Assembly: GCF_040267705.1 (NCBI RefSeq)
Contig: NZ_CP158374.1
Location: 2,170,001 to 2,234,000, forward strand
Length of the DNA stretch: 64,000 nt
Direction: 5' to 3'
Source: Agromyces sp. G08B096
GTDB taxonomy: Bacteria > Actinomycetota > Actinomycetes > Actinomycetales > Microbacteriaceae
A program made the position numbers and the translations under genes. Each line of letters opens with the position of its first letter. The first letter of the stretch is position 1. Below the pieces are notes generated by a model. The model saw only the letters and a program-made list of their open reading frames with translations, had not been told where the DNA came from and searched no databases. Shown here one piece after another: positions 23,238 through 33,169 of this stretch.

Positions 23238-26015
23238 CTACGCGCGAGGCTTCTCGCGCATCTCGATCGTCTCGATCTCGTCGCCGACCTGGATGTCGTT
23301 GTACTTGCCGAGGCCGATGCCCGCCTCGAAGTCCGTACGGACCTCGGTGACGTCGTCCTTGAACCGGCGGAGCGACTCGATCGCGAGGTTGTCGCCGACG
23401 ACGACGCCATCGCGGATGACGCGCGCCTTGGCGTTGCGCGTGATCGTTCCCGACCGCACGATGACACCGGCGATGTTGCCGAACTTCGAGGAGCGGAACA
23501 CCTCGCGGATTTCGGCGACACCCGACTGCACCTCTTCGAACTCGGGCTTGAGCATGCCCTTCAGCGAGTTCTCGATGTCGTCGATCGCGTTGTAGATGAC
23601 CGAGTAGAACCGCACGTCCACGCCCTCGCGAGCGGCGCGCTCGCGCGCCTTCACGTCGGGGCGGACGTTGAACCCGATCACGATCGCGTTGTCGATCGTC
23701 GCCAGGTCGATGTCGGACTCGGTGATCGCACCCACACCGCGGTGCAGGATGCGCAGCTGCACCGAGTCGTCGACCTCGATCTTCATCAGGGACTCCTCGA
23801 GCGCCTCGACGGCACCCGACACGTCGCCCTTGATGATGAGGTTGAGCGCCTCGACCTTGCCCTCTTCCAGCGCACGCGTGAAGTCCTCGAGCGAGATCCG
23901 CTTGCGGGCCTTGGCCAGCTGGGCGTTGCGCTCGGCGGCTTCGCGCTTCTCGGCGATCTGGCGGGCGGTGCGGTCCTCCTCGGTGACGAGGAAGGTGTCG
24001 CCGGCGCGCGGGACGCTCGAGAGGCCCTGCACCTGCACCGGGCGCGACGGGGTCGCGGCCAGCACCGGGTCGCCGTTCTCGTCGGCCATGGCACGCACGC
24101 GGCCGTAGGCCGTGCCGGCCACGATCGCGTCGCCGACCTTCAGCGTGCCCGACTGGATCAGCACGGTCGCGACCGCACCACGACCCTTGTCGAGCTTCGC
24201 CTCGATCGCGACACCGCGGGCGTCCTTGTTGGGGTTCGCGCGGAGGTCGAGCCCGGCGTCGGCGGTCAGGAGCACCGCGTCGAGCAGCTCCTGGATGCCG
24301 ATGCCCTCGCGGGCCGACACGTCGACGAACATGACGTCGCCGCCGTACTCCTCGGCCACGAGGCCGAACTCGGTCAGCTGCTGGCGCACCTTCGCGGGGT
24401 TCGCGTCGGGCTTGTCGATCTTGTTCACCGCGACCACGATCGGCACGTTGGCCGACTGGGCGTGGTTCAGCGCCTCGATCGTCTGCGGCATGATGCCGTC
24501 GTCGGCCGCGACCACGAGGATCGCGATGTCGGTCACCTGCGCACCACGGGCACGCATGGCGGTGAACGCCTCGTGACCCGGGGTGTCGATGAAGGTGATC
24601 GCGCGCTCGACGCCCTCGTGCTCGGTGTGCACCTGGTACGCACCGATGTGCTGGGTGATGCCGCCGGCCTCGCCCGCCACGACGTTCGCGTTGCGGATCG
24701 CGTCGAGCAGTCGCGTCTTACCGTGGTCGACGTGGCCCATGACGGTGACCACCGGAGGACGCTGCTCGAGGTCCTCGTCGGTCTCATCCTCGAGCTCCTG
24801 GTCGAGGTCGATGTCGAAGCCCTCGAGGAGCTCGCGGTCTTCGTCCTCGGGCGAGACGATCTGGATCTTGTACCCGAGCTCCTCGCCGAGCACCTGGAAG
24901 GTGGCCTCGTCGAGGGACTCCGTGGCAGTCGCCATCTCACCGAGGTGGAAGAGCACCGTCACGAGCGAACCGGGGTTCGCGTCGATCTTGTCGGCGAAGT
25001 CCGAGATGGAGGCGCCGCGACGCAGTCGGATGACCGTGCCGCCGTCGCCGCGGGGAACGCTCACGCCGCCGAGCGACGGAGCCTCCCGCATCTCGAACTC
25101 CTGCCGCTTCGTCCGCTTCGACTTGCGAGCCTTCGACTTGCCGCCGCCGCGGCCGAACGCGCCGGCCGTACCGCCGCCGGGGCCACGACCGCGACCGCCG
25201 CCGCCTGCGGGGCGGGGACCGCCGAAGCCGCCGGGACCGCCGGGACGGAAGCCGCCCGCGCCGGCACCGGCACCGGCACCGCCCGGACGCCCGGGACCGC
25301 CGGGACGGCCTGCGCCGCCCGGACGACCCGCGCCGCCCGGCGCACCGGGACGGAAGCCGCCGGGACGCGGGGCGCCCGGACGCGGAGCGCCCGGTCGCGG
25401 CGCCTGCGGGCGCGGGATGTTGCCCGGCGACGGGCGCTGGCCCATGCCCTGCGAGCTGGAGAAGGGGTTGTTGCCCGGGCGCGGCTGAGCGGGGCGCTGG
25501 CCCATGCCCTGCGAGCTCGAGAACGGGTTGTTGCCCGGGCGCGGAGCGCCGGGCTTCGGGCCGGGCCGCGGGACGGCACCGGGCTTCGGCCCGGCGGCCG
25601 GCTTCGCGGCATCCGACTTCGCGGGCTCGGCCGACGTGGCGGCGGCAGCGGCCTGCTCGGCCGCGGCCTTCTCGGCGAGCGCCTTCTCGGCCTGCGCCTG
25701 CCGCTCGGCCACCGTCATCGGGGCCTCGCCGGCGGGTGCGGCCGGGGCGGCCTCGGGCGCCTTCGCGGGCGCCTTCGGGCCGGGCTTGGGCGCGGCGGGG
25801 CGCGCCGCAGTCGGGGCGGGCGTCGCGGCCGGTGCCGCCTTGCCCGCCGAACCGTCGGCCTCGAGCGCGGCCTTCAGCCGGCGGGCGACGGGGGGTTCGA
25901 TCGAGGACGACGGGCCCTTGACGTATTCGCCCATCTCCTTGAGCTTCTCGAGGGCGACCTTGGTGTCGACCCCGATCTCGCTCGCGATCTCGTGTACGCG
26001 TGGTTTCGCAGCCAC
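23238..26015 (-). CDS. infB: Translation initiation factor IF-2
   Basis: GTPase that places initiator fMet-tRNA on the 30S subunit. The 925-residue protein has an N-terminal IF2_N helix (about 1-50; [12 protein letters not shown]), a linker of about 280 residues rich in Ala, Pro, Gly and Arg, a second IF2_N domain, then the G domain (G1 GHVDHGKT, G3 DTPGHE, G4 NKID) and C-terminal domains. The length is typical of high-GC actinobacteria. GTG at 26015 is chosen because AGGAGAGAT sits just upstream; an in-frame ATG at 26039 has no such site. Confidence 0.97.
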   Translation of the reverse strand: MAAKPRVHEIASEIGVDTKVALEKLKEMGEYVKGPSSSIEPPVARRLKAALEADGSAGKAAPAATPAPTAARPAAPKPGPKAPAKAPEAAPAAPAGEAPMTVAERQAQAEKALAEKAAAEQAAAAATSAEPAKSDAAKPAAGPKPGAVPRPGPKPGAPRPGNNPFSSSQGMGQRPAQPRPGNNPFSSSQGMGQRPSPGNIPRPQAPRPGAPRPGAPRPGGFRPGAPGGAGRPGGAGRPGGPGRPGGAGAGAGAGGFRPGGPGGFGGPRPAGGGGRGRGPGGGTAGAFGRGGGKSKARKSKRTKRQEFEMREAPSLGGVSVPRGDGGTVIRLRRGASISDFADKIDANPGSLVTVLFHLGEMATATESLDEATFQVLGEELGYKIQIVSPEDEDRELLEGFDIDLDQELEDETDEDLEQRPPVVTVMGHVDHGKTRLLDAIRNANVVAGEAGGITQHIGAYQVHTEHEGVERAITFIDTPGHEAFTAMRARGAQVTDIAILVVAADDGIMPQTIEALNHAQSANVPIVVAVNKIDKPDANPAKVRQQLTEFGLVAEEYGGDVMFVDVSAREGIGIQELLDAVLLTADAGLDLRANPNKDARGVAIEAKLDKGRGAVATVLIQSGTLKVGDAIVAGTAYGRVRAMADENGDPVLAATPSRPVQVQGLSSVPRAGDTFLVTEEDRTARQIAEKREAAERNAQLAKARKRISLEDFTRALEEGKVEALNLIIKGDVSGAVEALEESLMKIEVDDSVQLRILHRGVGAITESDIDLATIDNAIVIGFNVRPDVKARERAAREGVDVRFYSVIYNAIDDIENSLKGMLKPEFEEVQSGVAEIREVFRSSKFGNIAGVIVRSGTITRNAKARVIRDGVVVGDNLAIESLRRFKDDVTEVRTDFEAGIGLGKYNDIQVGDEIETIEMREKPRA
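25432..25551 (-). repeat. infB: Two 60-bp tandem repeats in the IF-2 linker
   Basis: Two almost identical 60-nt units encode a 20-residue block with the core [14 protein letters not shown]. They lie in the disordered linker and keep the reading frame. Copy number is likely to vary between strains. Confidence 0.85.
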
Positions 26016-26102
26016 ATCTCTCCTGTTCCGGGCCTGCACCCGGACAGGGGCAGACCGTGATTAACGGACGGGTCTCATTTCGAGCCGCTCATGAGTGGTC
26101 CA

Positions 26103-26348
26103 TCAGCCGTTCAGCCTGTTCTCTACTTCACTGGTGTCCAGCTCTCCGCGGGTGCGGAGCGCACGCCCGAAAGCGCGTCGCCGCTCGGCGAGCCGGAAGC
26201 ACTCCAGCGTCGGATGCAGCCACGCACCCCGACCGGGAAGCACGGCCGCCGTATCGACGACGACCAGGGAATCTCGGAGGACGACCCTCAGAAGCGAGGA
26301 CCGCGGAGCGCGCGAACGGCAGCCTATGCACGTTCTGACGGGTTCCAT
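26103..26348 (-). CDS. ylxR: YlxR family RNA-binding protein (DUF448)
   Basis: An 81-residue basic protein with the family signature PVRTCIGCRSRAPRSSLLRVV (first 24 residues), then GRGAWLHPTLECF, where the Cys/His positions match the family. YlxR binds RNA and affects RNase P activity or nucleoid regulation in other bacteria. It is placed between nusA and infB, the usual order. The ATG is 43 nt after the nusA stop. Confidence 0.92.
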   Translation of the reverse strand: MEPVRTCIGCRSRAPRSSLLRVVLRDSLVVVDTAAVLPGRGAWLHPTLECFRLAERRRAFGRALRTRGELDTSEVENRLNG

Positions 26349-26391
26349 CCTACACCTCCGGCGCGCCCCGCCCGGGACCGCGCCTCGCCCC

Positions 26392-27390
26392 TCAGGCCTG
26401 GTCGAGCACCGAGTCGGGCTGGATGTCGATCTTCGCGCCCGTGAGCTTCGCCGCGAGGCGGGCGTTCTGGCCCTCCTTGCCGATCGCGAGCGACAGCTGG
26501 TAATCGGGCACGAGCGCGCGCACCGCGCGGATCGACTCGTCGATGACGAACGCGCTCGTCACCTTCGCCGGCGACAGCGCCGAGGCGACGAACGTGGCCA
26601 AGTCGTCGGACCAGTCGACGATGTCGATCTTCTCGTTGCCGAGCTCCGCCGTGACCGCGCGCACGCGCTGTCCGAGCTCGCCGATGCACGCGCCCTTCGC
26701 GTTCACTCCGGGCTGGGTCGCGCGTACGGCGATCTTCGTCCGGTGGCCGGCCTCGCGGGCGAGGGAGACGATCTCGACGACGCCGGAGGCGATCTCGGGC
26801 ACCTCGAGTGCGAAGAGCTTGCGCACGAGGGCGGGATGCGTCCGCGAGACCGTGATCGAGGGACCCTTGGCGCCCTTGGCCACGCTCGTCACGTAGACGC
26901 GGATGCGCTGGCCGTGCGGATACTCCTCGCCCGGCACCTGCTCCTCGGGCGGCAGGATCGCCTCGACGGTGCCGAGGTCGATGTGCACCATGCGCGGGTT
27001 CGGGCCCTGCTGGATGACGCCCGCGACGATGTCGCCCTCGCGGCCGCGGAACTCGCCGAGCACCGCATCGTCCGCGAGATCGCGCAGGCGCTGGTTGATG
27101 ACCTGCTTCGCGGCGAACGCTGCGATACGACCGAAGTCGCTGGGGCTGTCCTCGACCTCGCCGATGACGTTGCCCTCGTCGTCGAGCTCGGGCACGTACA
27201 CCGAGACGTGACCGGTCTTGCGGTCGAGGTGGGCGCGCGCGCCGTTCGGGTTCTGGTGGCCGTGCTGGCCCGGGTTCGTGTGCTTCACGTAGGCCATCAG
27301 GATGGCCTGCTCGATGATCTGCACCAACTCGTCGAACGGGATCTCCTTCTCGCGCTCCATCATGCGGAGCACGCTGAGGTCGATATCCAT
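26392..27390 (-). CDS. nusA: Transcription termination/antitermination factor NusA
   Basis: Binds RNA polymerase and nascent RNA and modulates pausing and termination. The 332-residue protein has an N-terminal polymerase-binding domain (about 1-130), an S1 domain ([11 protein letters not shown] region) and two KH domains ([37 protein letters not shown]). It lacks the C-terminal acidic repeats of the E. coli protein, as actinobacterial NusA proteins do. AGGAGG lies 6 nt before the ATG. rimP, which precedes nusA in many bacteria, is not present here; phoX lies upstream instead. Confidence 0.96.
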   Translation of the reverse strand: MDIDLSVLRMMEREKEIPFDELVQIIEQAILMAYVKHTNPGQHGHQNPNGARAHLDRKTGHVSVYVPELDDEGNVIGEVEDSPSDFGRIAAFAAKQVINQRLRDLADDAVLGEFRGREGDIVAGVIQQGPNPRMVHIDLGTVEAILPPEEQVPGEEYPHGQRIRVYVTSVAKGAKGPSITVSRTHPALVRKLFALEVPEIASGVVEIVSLAREAGHRTKIAVRATQPGVNAKGACIGELGQRVRAVTAELGNEKIDIVDWSDDLATFVASALSPAKVTSAFVIDESIRAVRALVPDYQLSLAIGKEGQNARLAAKLTGAKIDIQPDSVLDQA

Positions 27391-27445
27391 CGCCGGCCTC
27401 CTCTATTAAGCTCTTCGCCGCATCCCCTCACGCAGCACCGTGACT

Positions 27446-27451
27446 ACGGTA
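27446..27451 (-). promoter_or_regulatory. nusA: Possible -10 element for nusA
   Basis: TACCGT on the minus strand, about 55 nt upstream of nusA. The gap 27391-27608 holds no gene. No clear -35 accompanies it, so confidence is low. Confidence 0.35.
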
Positions 27452-27575
27452 GCGGATGTCTCGCTCGCCCGGGACCGCCCGGACCGGACGGGAGGCCCCG
27501 GAACCGGTCCGACGGATGCCGCGCGGCCCCCACCGCGCGACATCCGTCGACCGTCGCGGCATCCGTCGCCGCGTG

Positions 27576-27601
27576 GCGCGCCCGCCCCCCCGAGGGCGCG
27601 C
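27576..27601 (-). terminator. Hairpin terminator after phoX
   Basis: GCGCGCCC pairs perfectly with GGGCGCGC over 8 bp with a 10-nt loop, 7 nt after the phoX stop. Confidence 0.6.
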
Positions 27602-27608
27602 GCTCCGG

Positions 27609-29684
27609 TCAGCCGCGCCAGACCTGCACGACCGACGGCCTCGGCGCCCGCGCGGCGCCGGGCGCCGTGGAGCCGAAATCGGGGAACAGGGAGGTGGGCG
27701 CCGCGAGGCTGCCGTCCTCGCCCGGGTGCTGCACGGCGACGAAGACCATGCCCTCCTCCGACCGGATCACGGGGCCGCAGGTCTCGGCCTGGCGCGGCAC
27801 GGACAGGAACTGCTGCACGCGGCCGCGCTCCGGGCCCTCCAGCGGCACCTTGAACAGTCCGTCGTTCTTCTGGATGGTCGACGGCGCCCCGTCGGTGGAG
27901 ATCCAGAGGTTGCCCTCGGCGTCGAACGCGACGTTGTCGGGGCAGGAGATCGGCGAGACCTGCTCCTTCGGGAACCCGGCGAAGTAGGTCGGCGTCGAGC
28001 TCGCCGGGTCACCGCAGAGCAGCAGCACCTTCCAGCCGAACTCCTCACCCGACTGTCCGCGGAGCTCCGTCAGCTCGATGACGTGTCCGTCGCGGTTCGT
28101 CGCACGAGGGTTCGCCTCGTCGACCGGCTGAGCGGATGACCCGCGGTTGGTGTTGTTGGTGCAGGCGACGTACACGCGCCCGGTCGTGGGGTGCGGCTCG
28201 ACGTCCTCGCAGCGGTCCATCTTCGTGACACCGATCACGCGGTCCGCCGCGAGGCGGGTGTTCACGAGCACCTCTTCGATCGTCATGCCGGGAATGGCGC
28301 TCTCGCCCTTGCGGGTGAGCGCGACCCACTCCCCCGTGCCGTCGAAGGCGCCGTCGCTCGGCAGCCGCCCCGAGCCGTCGATCTCGGCCGCGGGCGAGTT
28401 GCCGGAGAAGCGGGCGACGAAGAGGTCGCCCTCGGCGAGCAGGCGCCGGTTCTGCTTGCGGGCGCCCGGGTTGTCCTTCGGGTTGAACTTGTGCTTCGAG
28501 ACGAACTTGTAGAGGTAGTCGCCGCGCTCGTCGTCGCCCATGTACGCGACGGCCCGGCCGTCCTCGGCGATGCGGACGTTCGCGCCCTCGTGCTTGAACC
28601 GGCCCATCGCGGTGTGCTTCACGGGCGTCGAGGTCGGATCCTGCGGATCGATCTCGACGATGTAGCCGAACCGGTTCGACTCGTTCTCGTACCCCGCGGC
28701 GTTGCCGTCGAACCGAGGGTCGTACGCCTCCCACCCCGTCGACGTGGCGCGGTCGGCGAAGCCGTAGCGCTGTCTCGCCGGCGTGTTCGGGGCGGCCTTG
28801 AAGTAGCCGTTGAAGTTCTCCTCGCCGGAGAGCACGGTGCCCCACGGCGTCGTGCCGCCGGCGCAGTTGCCCAGCGTGCCGAGCACGACCCGGCCGGTCG
28901 GGTCCTCGACGGTCTTGAGCGAGGCGCCGCCCGCCGCGGGTCCGGTGAGCTCGAACGGGGTCTCCACGGTGATGCGGCGGTTTCTCCGACCGCCGACGAC
29001 GATCTCCCAGGGCTGCCCGACGGCTGGTCGGCGCACCTCGACGACCGACATCCCCTGCGCGGCCTTGTAGATCTCGCCGCGACGCTGCAGCTCTGCGGGA
29101 TCGGTGGTCGGCTCGAACATGATGTTCGGGTTCACGTACTCGTGGTTCGCGACGAGCACGCCGGTGAGCCCGCCGGCGTCGGCGATCACGTCGAGGTAGT
29201 CGTTGTTGTAGCCGAACTGCCGCGCCTGCGCCTCGGGCGACTGGGCAGCCAGGTCGAACCCGGGAGCGTCGGGGAAGATCGGGTCGCCCCAGCGGATCAG
29301 GGCCTGCCACCGGTACCCCGCGGGCACCGTGAACTCGTCCACCGACGAGGAGACGGGTGCGATGGCATCGAACGGGAGTCCGGATGCCGCCGCCCCGGCG
29401 CCGCCCCGGCCGAGGGTCGCCCCCGTCGCGGCCGTCGCCGACGTGCCGCGGAACGCGTCGGCCGCGGCGATCGTGAGCGCTCCGGCCGCGCCCAGCCCGA
29501 GCAGCGCCCGACGGCTCAACGCCGCCGACGCGAGCGACCGGAACTCGGGGTTCGCCGACGTGTTGCACTCGGGTCCGAGGCACGCGTCGGCGCACTTCAG
29601 CCGGCACGTCACCGGCGAGCGCTTGCCCCTCGCGTGGTCGACGATCGGCAGGTTCCGTCGGGTGGTGGGCTCGGTCAATGCCAC
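27609..29684 (-). CDS. phoX: PhoX-family alkaline phosphatase/esterase, Tat-exported
   Basis: A 691-residue secreted hydrolase of the PhoX (DUF839) family, which removes phosphate from organic esters using iron and calcium. A twin-arginine motif (LSRRALLGLG) lies about residue 57, then a hydrophobic helix. An N-terminal Cys-containing segment (CRLKCADACLGPEC) precedes it, which is common in actinobacterial members. PhoX marks include GNCAGGTTPWGTVLSGEENF, MGRFKHEGANV and EDVEPHP. GTG at 29684 has a GAGGA site 8 nt upstream. It lies between proS and nusA, an unusual place. Confidence 0.9.
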   Translation of the reverse strand: MALTEPTTRRNLPIVDHARGKRSPVTCRLKCADACLGPECNTSANPEFRSLASAALSRRALLGLGAAGALTIAAADAFRGTSATAATGATLGRGGAGAAASGLPFDAIAPVSSSVDEFTVPAGYRWQALIRWGDPIFPDAPGFDLAAQSPEAQARQFGYNNDYLDVIADAGGLTGVLVANHEYVNPNIMFEPTTDPAELQRRGEIYKAAQGMSVVEVRRPAVGQPWEIVVGGRRNRRITVETPFELTGPAAGGASLKTVEDPTGRVVLGTLGNCAGGTTPWGTVLSGEENFNGYFKAAPNTPARQRYGFADRATSTGWEAYDPRFDGNAAGYENESNRFGYIVEIDPQDPTSTPVKHTAMGRFKHEGANVRIAEDGRAVAYMGDDERGDYLYKFVSKHKFNPKDNPGARKQNRRLLAEGDLFVARFSGNSPAAEIDGSGRLPSDGAFDGTGEWVALTRKGESAIPGMTIEEVLVNTRLAADRVIGVTKMDRCEDVEPHPTTGRVYVACTNNTNRGSSAQPVDEANPRATNRDGHVIELTELRGQSGEEFGWKVLLLCGDPASSTPTYFAGFPKEQVSPISCPDNVAFDAEGNLWISTDGAPSTIQKNDGLFKVPLEGPERGRVQQFLSVPRQAETCGPVIRSEEGMVFVAVQHPGEDGSLAAPTSLFPDFGSTAPGAARAPRPSVVQVWRG

Positions 29685-29836
29685 GGCGCATCCTCACTCT
29701 CGCGGTCGGGTTCGCGTCTCGCGATCGAGCGTCGTCGCGCCGGGCGTCGAACCGTCGTCGTCCGGGTGAACGACGGGTGTCCCGCGCGGAAACGTTCGGA
29801 GTGAGGGATGCCGCGACGCCGATGCCGCGGCCGGCG

Positions 29837-31603
29837 TCAGGCGCGGAGCGCCTCGACCACCCCGTCGACCGGCACCTGGGTGCGCTCTCCGGAGCGGCGA
29901 TCCCAGAGCTCGACGACGCCGTCGGCCACCCCACGGCCGGCGATGACGATCTTCGGGATGCCGATGAGCTCCGCGTCGGCGAACTTCACTCCAGGCGACA
30001 GCTTGGGCCGGTCGTCGTAGAGCACCTCGAGGCCGGCGGCCTCGAGGTCGGCCACGACCCGCTCGGCCGCATCGAACGCCGCCTGATCCTTGCCCGTCGC
30101 GAGCACGTGCACGTCGAACGGCGCCACCGGCGCGGGCCAGATGAGCCCCTTGTCGTCGTTGTTCAGCTCGGCGATGATCGCGAGGATCCGGGTGACGCCG
30201 ATGCCGTACGAGCCCATCGTGACGGTGACGAGCTTGCCGTTCTCATCGAGCACCTTCAGCCCGAGGGTCTCCGCGAAGAAGCGACCCAGCTGGAACACGT
30301 GGCCGATCTCCATGCCGCGGGCGAGCTCGACCGGCCCCGAGCCGTCGGGAGCCGGGTCACCGGCGCGCACGTTCGCCGCCTCGACGGTGCCGTCGGCGGT
30401 GAAGTCGCGGCCCGCGACGAGGCCGAACACGTGCTTCTCGTCGAGGTTCGCCCCGGTGATCCACTCGGTACCCGAGACGACCCGCGGATCGACGAGGTAG
30501 CGGATGCCGGTCGAGGACTCCTCGCCGAGCACCGGCCCTTCGGCCGACCACGGGCCGATGTACCCTTTCACGAGGCCGGGATGGCGTGCGAAGTCCTCGT
30601 CGGTGGCCGGCTCGACCTCGGCGGGCGCGAAGGCGACCTCCACGCGCTTCTGCTCGACCTCGCGATCGCCCGGAATGCCGACCACGACGACTTCGCGGTC
30701 GCCGTTCGGGTAGGTGAGCGCGAGCACGACGTTCTTCAGCGTGTCGGCCGCCGTCCACGCCCGCCCGTCGGGGCGCGGGTAGCGCTCGTTCGCGAGGTCG
30801 ACGAGGGTCTGGATGGTCGGCGTGTTCGGCGAATCGAGCACCACCGCCTCGGGCAGCCCGTCGAACGGGATCGGTTCGGGCGGCACCGTCGTGAACGCTT
30901 CGACGTTCGCCGCATACCCGCCCGCCGAGCGCACGAAGGTGTCCTCGCCGACGGGGGTCGGGTGCAGGAACTCCTCGCTGCGGGCGCCCCCCATCAGCCC
31001 GTTGTCCGCGGCGACGATGACGTACTCGAGGCCCAGTCGCTGGAAGATGCGCTCGTACGCGTCGCGCTGCGCCATGTACGAGGCATCCTGCCCCTCGTCG
31101 GTGATGTCGAACGAGTAGGCATCCTTCATCGTGAACTCGCGGCCGCGCAGCAGGCCCGCGCGAGGCCGAGCCTCGTCTCGGTACTTGTCCTGGATCTGGT
31201 AGATCGTGAGCGGCAGGTCTTTGTAGGAGGAGTAGAGGTCCTTCACGAGCAGCGTGAACATCTCCTCGTGCGTCGGAGCGAGGAGGTAGTCGGCCTCCTT
31301 GCGGTCCTGCAGCCGGAAGATGCCGTCGCCGTACGAGGTCCAACGGCCGGACGCCTCGTACGGCTCGCGCGGGAGCAGTGCCGGGAAGTGCACCTCATGT
31401 GCGCCGGCCGCGGTCATCTCCTCGCGGATGACGCGTTCGATCTTCGCCTTGACCCGGAGCCCGAGCGGCAGCCAGGTGAAGATGCCCGGCGCGGCACGGC
31501 GGATGTAGCCGGCGCGCACGAGCAGCTTGTGGCTCGCGACCTCGGCGTCGGCGGGGTCTTCGCGGAGCGTGCGGAGGAAGAAGTTCGTCAGGCGAGTGGG
31601 CAC
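29837..31603 (-). CDS. proS: Prolyl-tRNA synthetase
   Basis: Class II aminoacyl-tRNA synthetase charging tRNA-Pro. The 588-residue protein is the bacterial form: motif 1 near [18 protein letters not shown], motif 2 ([27 protein letters not shown] region), a YbaK-type editing domain insertion (about 240-400) and motif 3 ([11 protein letters not shown]), then an anticodon-binding domain. The GTG at 31603 is 6 nt after TAGAAT, so it is probably leaderless. Upstream is ispG, separated by a small acidic gene. Confidence 0.97.
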   Translation of the reverse strand: MPTRLTNFFLRTLREDPADAEVASHKLLVRAGYIRRAAPGIFTWLPLGLRVKAKIERVIREEMTAAGAHEVHFPALLPREPYEASGRWTSYGDGIFRLQDRKEADYLLAPTHEEMFTLLVKDLYSSYKDLPLTIYQIQDKYRDEARPRAGLLRGREFTMKDAYSFDITDEGQDASYMAQRDAYERIFQRLGLEYVIVAADNGLMGGARSEEFLHPTPVGEDTFVRSAGGYAANVEAFTTVPPEPIPFDGLPEAVVLDSPNTPTIQTLVDLANERYPRPDGRAWTAADTLKNVVLALTYPNGDREVVVVGIPGDREVEQKRVEVAFAPAEVEPATDEDFARHPGLVKGYIGPWSAEGPVLGEESSTGIRYLVDPRVVSGTEWITGANLDEKHVFGLVAGRDFTADGTVEAANVRAGDPAPDGSGPVELARGMEIGHVFQLGRFFAETLGLKVLDENGKLVTVTMGSYGIGVTRILAIIAELNNDDKGLIWPAPVAPFDVHVLATGKDQAAFDAAERVVADLEAAGLEVLYDDRPKLSPGVKFADAELIGIPKIVIAGRGVADGVVELWDRRSGERTQVPVDGVVEALRA

Positions 31604-31609
31604 CCGACG

Positions 31610-31615
31610 ATTCTA
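31610..31615 (-). promoter_or_regulatory. proS: proS -10 element, leaderless
   Basis: TAGAAT on the minus strand is 6 nt before the proS GTG. Confidence 0.6.
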
Positions 31616-31638
31616 GTGAGCGACGGGACGCCGCCCCG

Positions 31639-31827
31639 TCAGAGGCCCTCGGCGTCTTCCTCGTCGCTCATGGCGAACTCGTCGAGCTCCACCTCGGCGG
31701 TGTCGGCCTCCGCGGCCTGCGCCTTCTCGGCATCGCTCGGACGGGCGGTCCCCTCGTCGAGCGTGCCCGCCCCGTGGGGATATCCGGCCTCGTCGGGATA
31801 CTCGTAGCCGCTCGCGTCGCTGGTCAT
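31639..31827 (-). CDS. Small acidic hypothetical protein
   Basis: A 62-residue protein, strongly acidic, ending in DEEDAEGL, with Tyr/Gly-rich first 20 residues (YEYPDEAGYPHG). No domain recognised. I start at the ATG at 31827, preceded by GGGGGAG, since an upstream in-frame start at 31905 would give an N-terminus with atypical codon use. It lies between ispG and proS on the same strand. Confidence 0.55.
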   Translation of the reverse strand: MTSDASGYEYPDEAGYPHGAGTLDEGTARPSDAEKAQAAEADTAEVELDEFAMSDEEDAEGL

Positions 31828-31912
31828 GGCTCCCCCTTCCGCGGATGCCCCCGCCGGGGCATCCCGTGCGGTCACCCTACTCGTGGCACGCGCGCACGTC
31901 AGCACTCGACGG

Positions 31913-33064
31913 TCAGGAGGTGACGACCTGCGGGCTGCCGACCGGCGCGTCGGCGCCCATCTCGTCGGCGATCCGGTTCGCCTCGGCGATGAGGGTCTGC
32001 ACGATCTCGGCCTCCGGCACGGTCTTGATGACCTCGCCCTTGACGAAGATCTGGCCCTTGCCGTTGCCCGAGGCCACGCCGAGATCGGCCTCGCGCGCCT
32101 CGCCGGGCCCGTTCACCACGCAGCCCATGACCGCGACGCGGAGCGGCACGCTCATCCCCTCGAGGCCGGCAGTGACATCGTTCGCGAGCTTGTAGACGTC
32201 GACCTGCGCGCGTCCGCACGACGGGCACGAGACGATCTCGAGCTTGCGCTCGCGCAGGTTCAGGGACTGCAGGATCTGCAGGCCGACCTTCACCTCTTCG
32301 ACGGGCGGGGCGCTGAGGGACACCCGGATGGTGTCGCCGATGCCCTCGCCGAGCAGGATGCCGAACGCCGTGGCGCTCTTGATCGTGCCCTGGAAGGCGG
32401 GGCCGGCCTCGGTGACGCCGAGGTGCAGCGGCCAGTCGCCCCGCTCGGCGAGCATGCGGTAGGCCTTCACCATGACGATGGGGTCGTTGTGCTTCACCGA
32501 GATCTTGAAGTCGTGGAAGTCGTGCTCCTCGAAGAGGCTCGCCTCCCAGACGGCCGACTCGACCAGAGCCTCGGGGGTCGCCTTGCCGTACTTCTCCAGC
32601 AGGCGCGGATCGAGCGAGCCGGCGTTCACGCCGATGCGGAGGGACACACCGGCCGCCTTCGCGCGTGCGGCGATCTCGCCGACGCGGTCGTCGAACTTGC
32701 GGATGTTTCCGGGGTTCACCCGGACCGCGGCGCAACCGGCGTCGATCGCCGCGAACACGTAGTTGGGCTGGAAGTGGATGTCGGCGATGACCGGGATCTG
32801 GCTCTTCTTCGCGATGATCGGCAACGCCTCGGCGTCGTCGCGGCTCGGCACCGCCACGCGCACGATGTCGCAGCCCGACGCGGTGAGCTCGGCGATCTGC
32901 TGCAGCGTCGCGTTGATGTTCGTCGTCGGCGTGGTCGTCATCGACTGCACGCTCACGGGGGCGTCGCCGCCCACGAGCACCTTGCCCACCTTGATCTGGC
33001 GGGACTTGCGTCGCGGGGCCAGGGTTTCGGGGACCTTCGGCATTCCGAGATTCACAGCAGGCAC
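31913..33064 (-). CDS. ispG: 4-hydroxy-3-methylbut-2-enyl diphosphate synthase (flavodoxin/ferredoxin)
   Basis: Penultimate step of the MEP isoprenoid pathway, converting MEcPP to HMBPP with a 4Fe-4S cluster. The 383-residue protein has the TIM-barrel start ([19 protein letters not shown]) and the cluster cysteines in SCPSCGR and [12 protein letters not shown], with the ligand Glu following. GTG at 33064 lies 6 nt after TAGACT. Dxr of the same pathway is at 44752-45837, now separated by the 10-kb metabolic block. Confidence 0.96.
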   Translation of the reverse strand: MPAVNLGMPKVPETLAPRRKSRQIKVGKVLVGGDAPVSVQSMTTTPTTNINATLQQIAELTASGCDIVRVAVPSRDDAEALPIIAKKSQIPVIADIHFQPNYVFAAIDAGCAAVRVNPGNIRKFDDRVGEIAARAKAAGVSLRIGVNAGSLDPRLLEKYGKATPEALVESAVWEASLFEEHDFHDFKISVKHNDPIVMVKAYRMLAERGDWPLHLGVTEAGPAFQGTIKSATAFGILLGEGIGDTIRVSLSAPPVEEVKVGLQILQSLNLRERKLEIVSCPSCGRAQVDVYKLANDVTAGLEGMSVPLRVAVMGCVVNGPGEAREADLGVASGNGKGQIFVKGEVIKTVPEAEIVQTLIAEANRIADEMGADAPVGSPQVVTS

Positions 33065-33070
33065 GGCTCG

Positions 33071-33076
33071 AGTCTA
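33071..33076 (-). promoter_or_regulatory. ispG: ispG -10 element, leaderless
   Basis: TAGACT on the minus strand ends 6 nt before the ispG GTG and decides that start among three in-frame candidates. Confidence 0.6.
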
Positions 33077-33130
33077 CTTCCGCGTGGCTGGGCGGCGGCC
33101 GCGTGTGCGGATCTCCCTCGACGGCGGGTT

Positions 33131-33160
33131 CCGCCCGTGCCGGCCGGTTCGCACGGGCGG
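33131..33160 (-). terminator. Terminator after the YihY-family gene
   Basis: A perfect 10-bp stem (CCGCCCGTGC with GCACGGGCGG) and a 10-nt loop, 9 nt after the stop. Confidence 0.75.
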
Positions 33161-33169
33161 ATCGTGACG

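Noticed and set aside
23028-26060. Plus-strand frame of 1010 codons opposite infB
   Set aside because: Composition is typical of a shadow frame; infB on the other strand is unmistakable.
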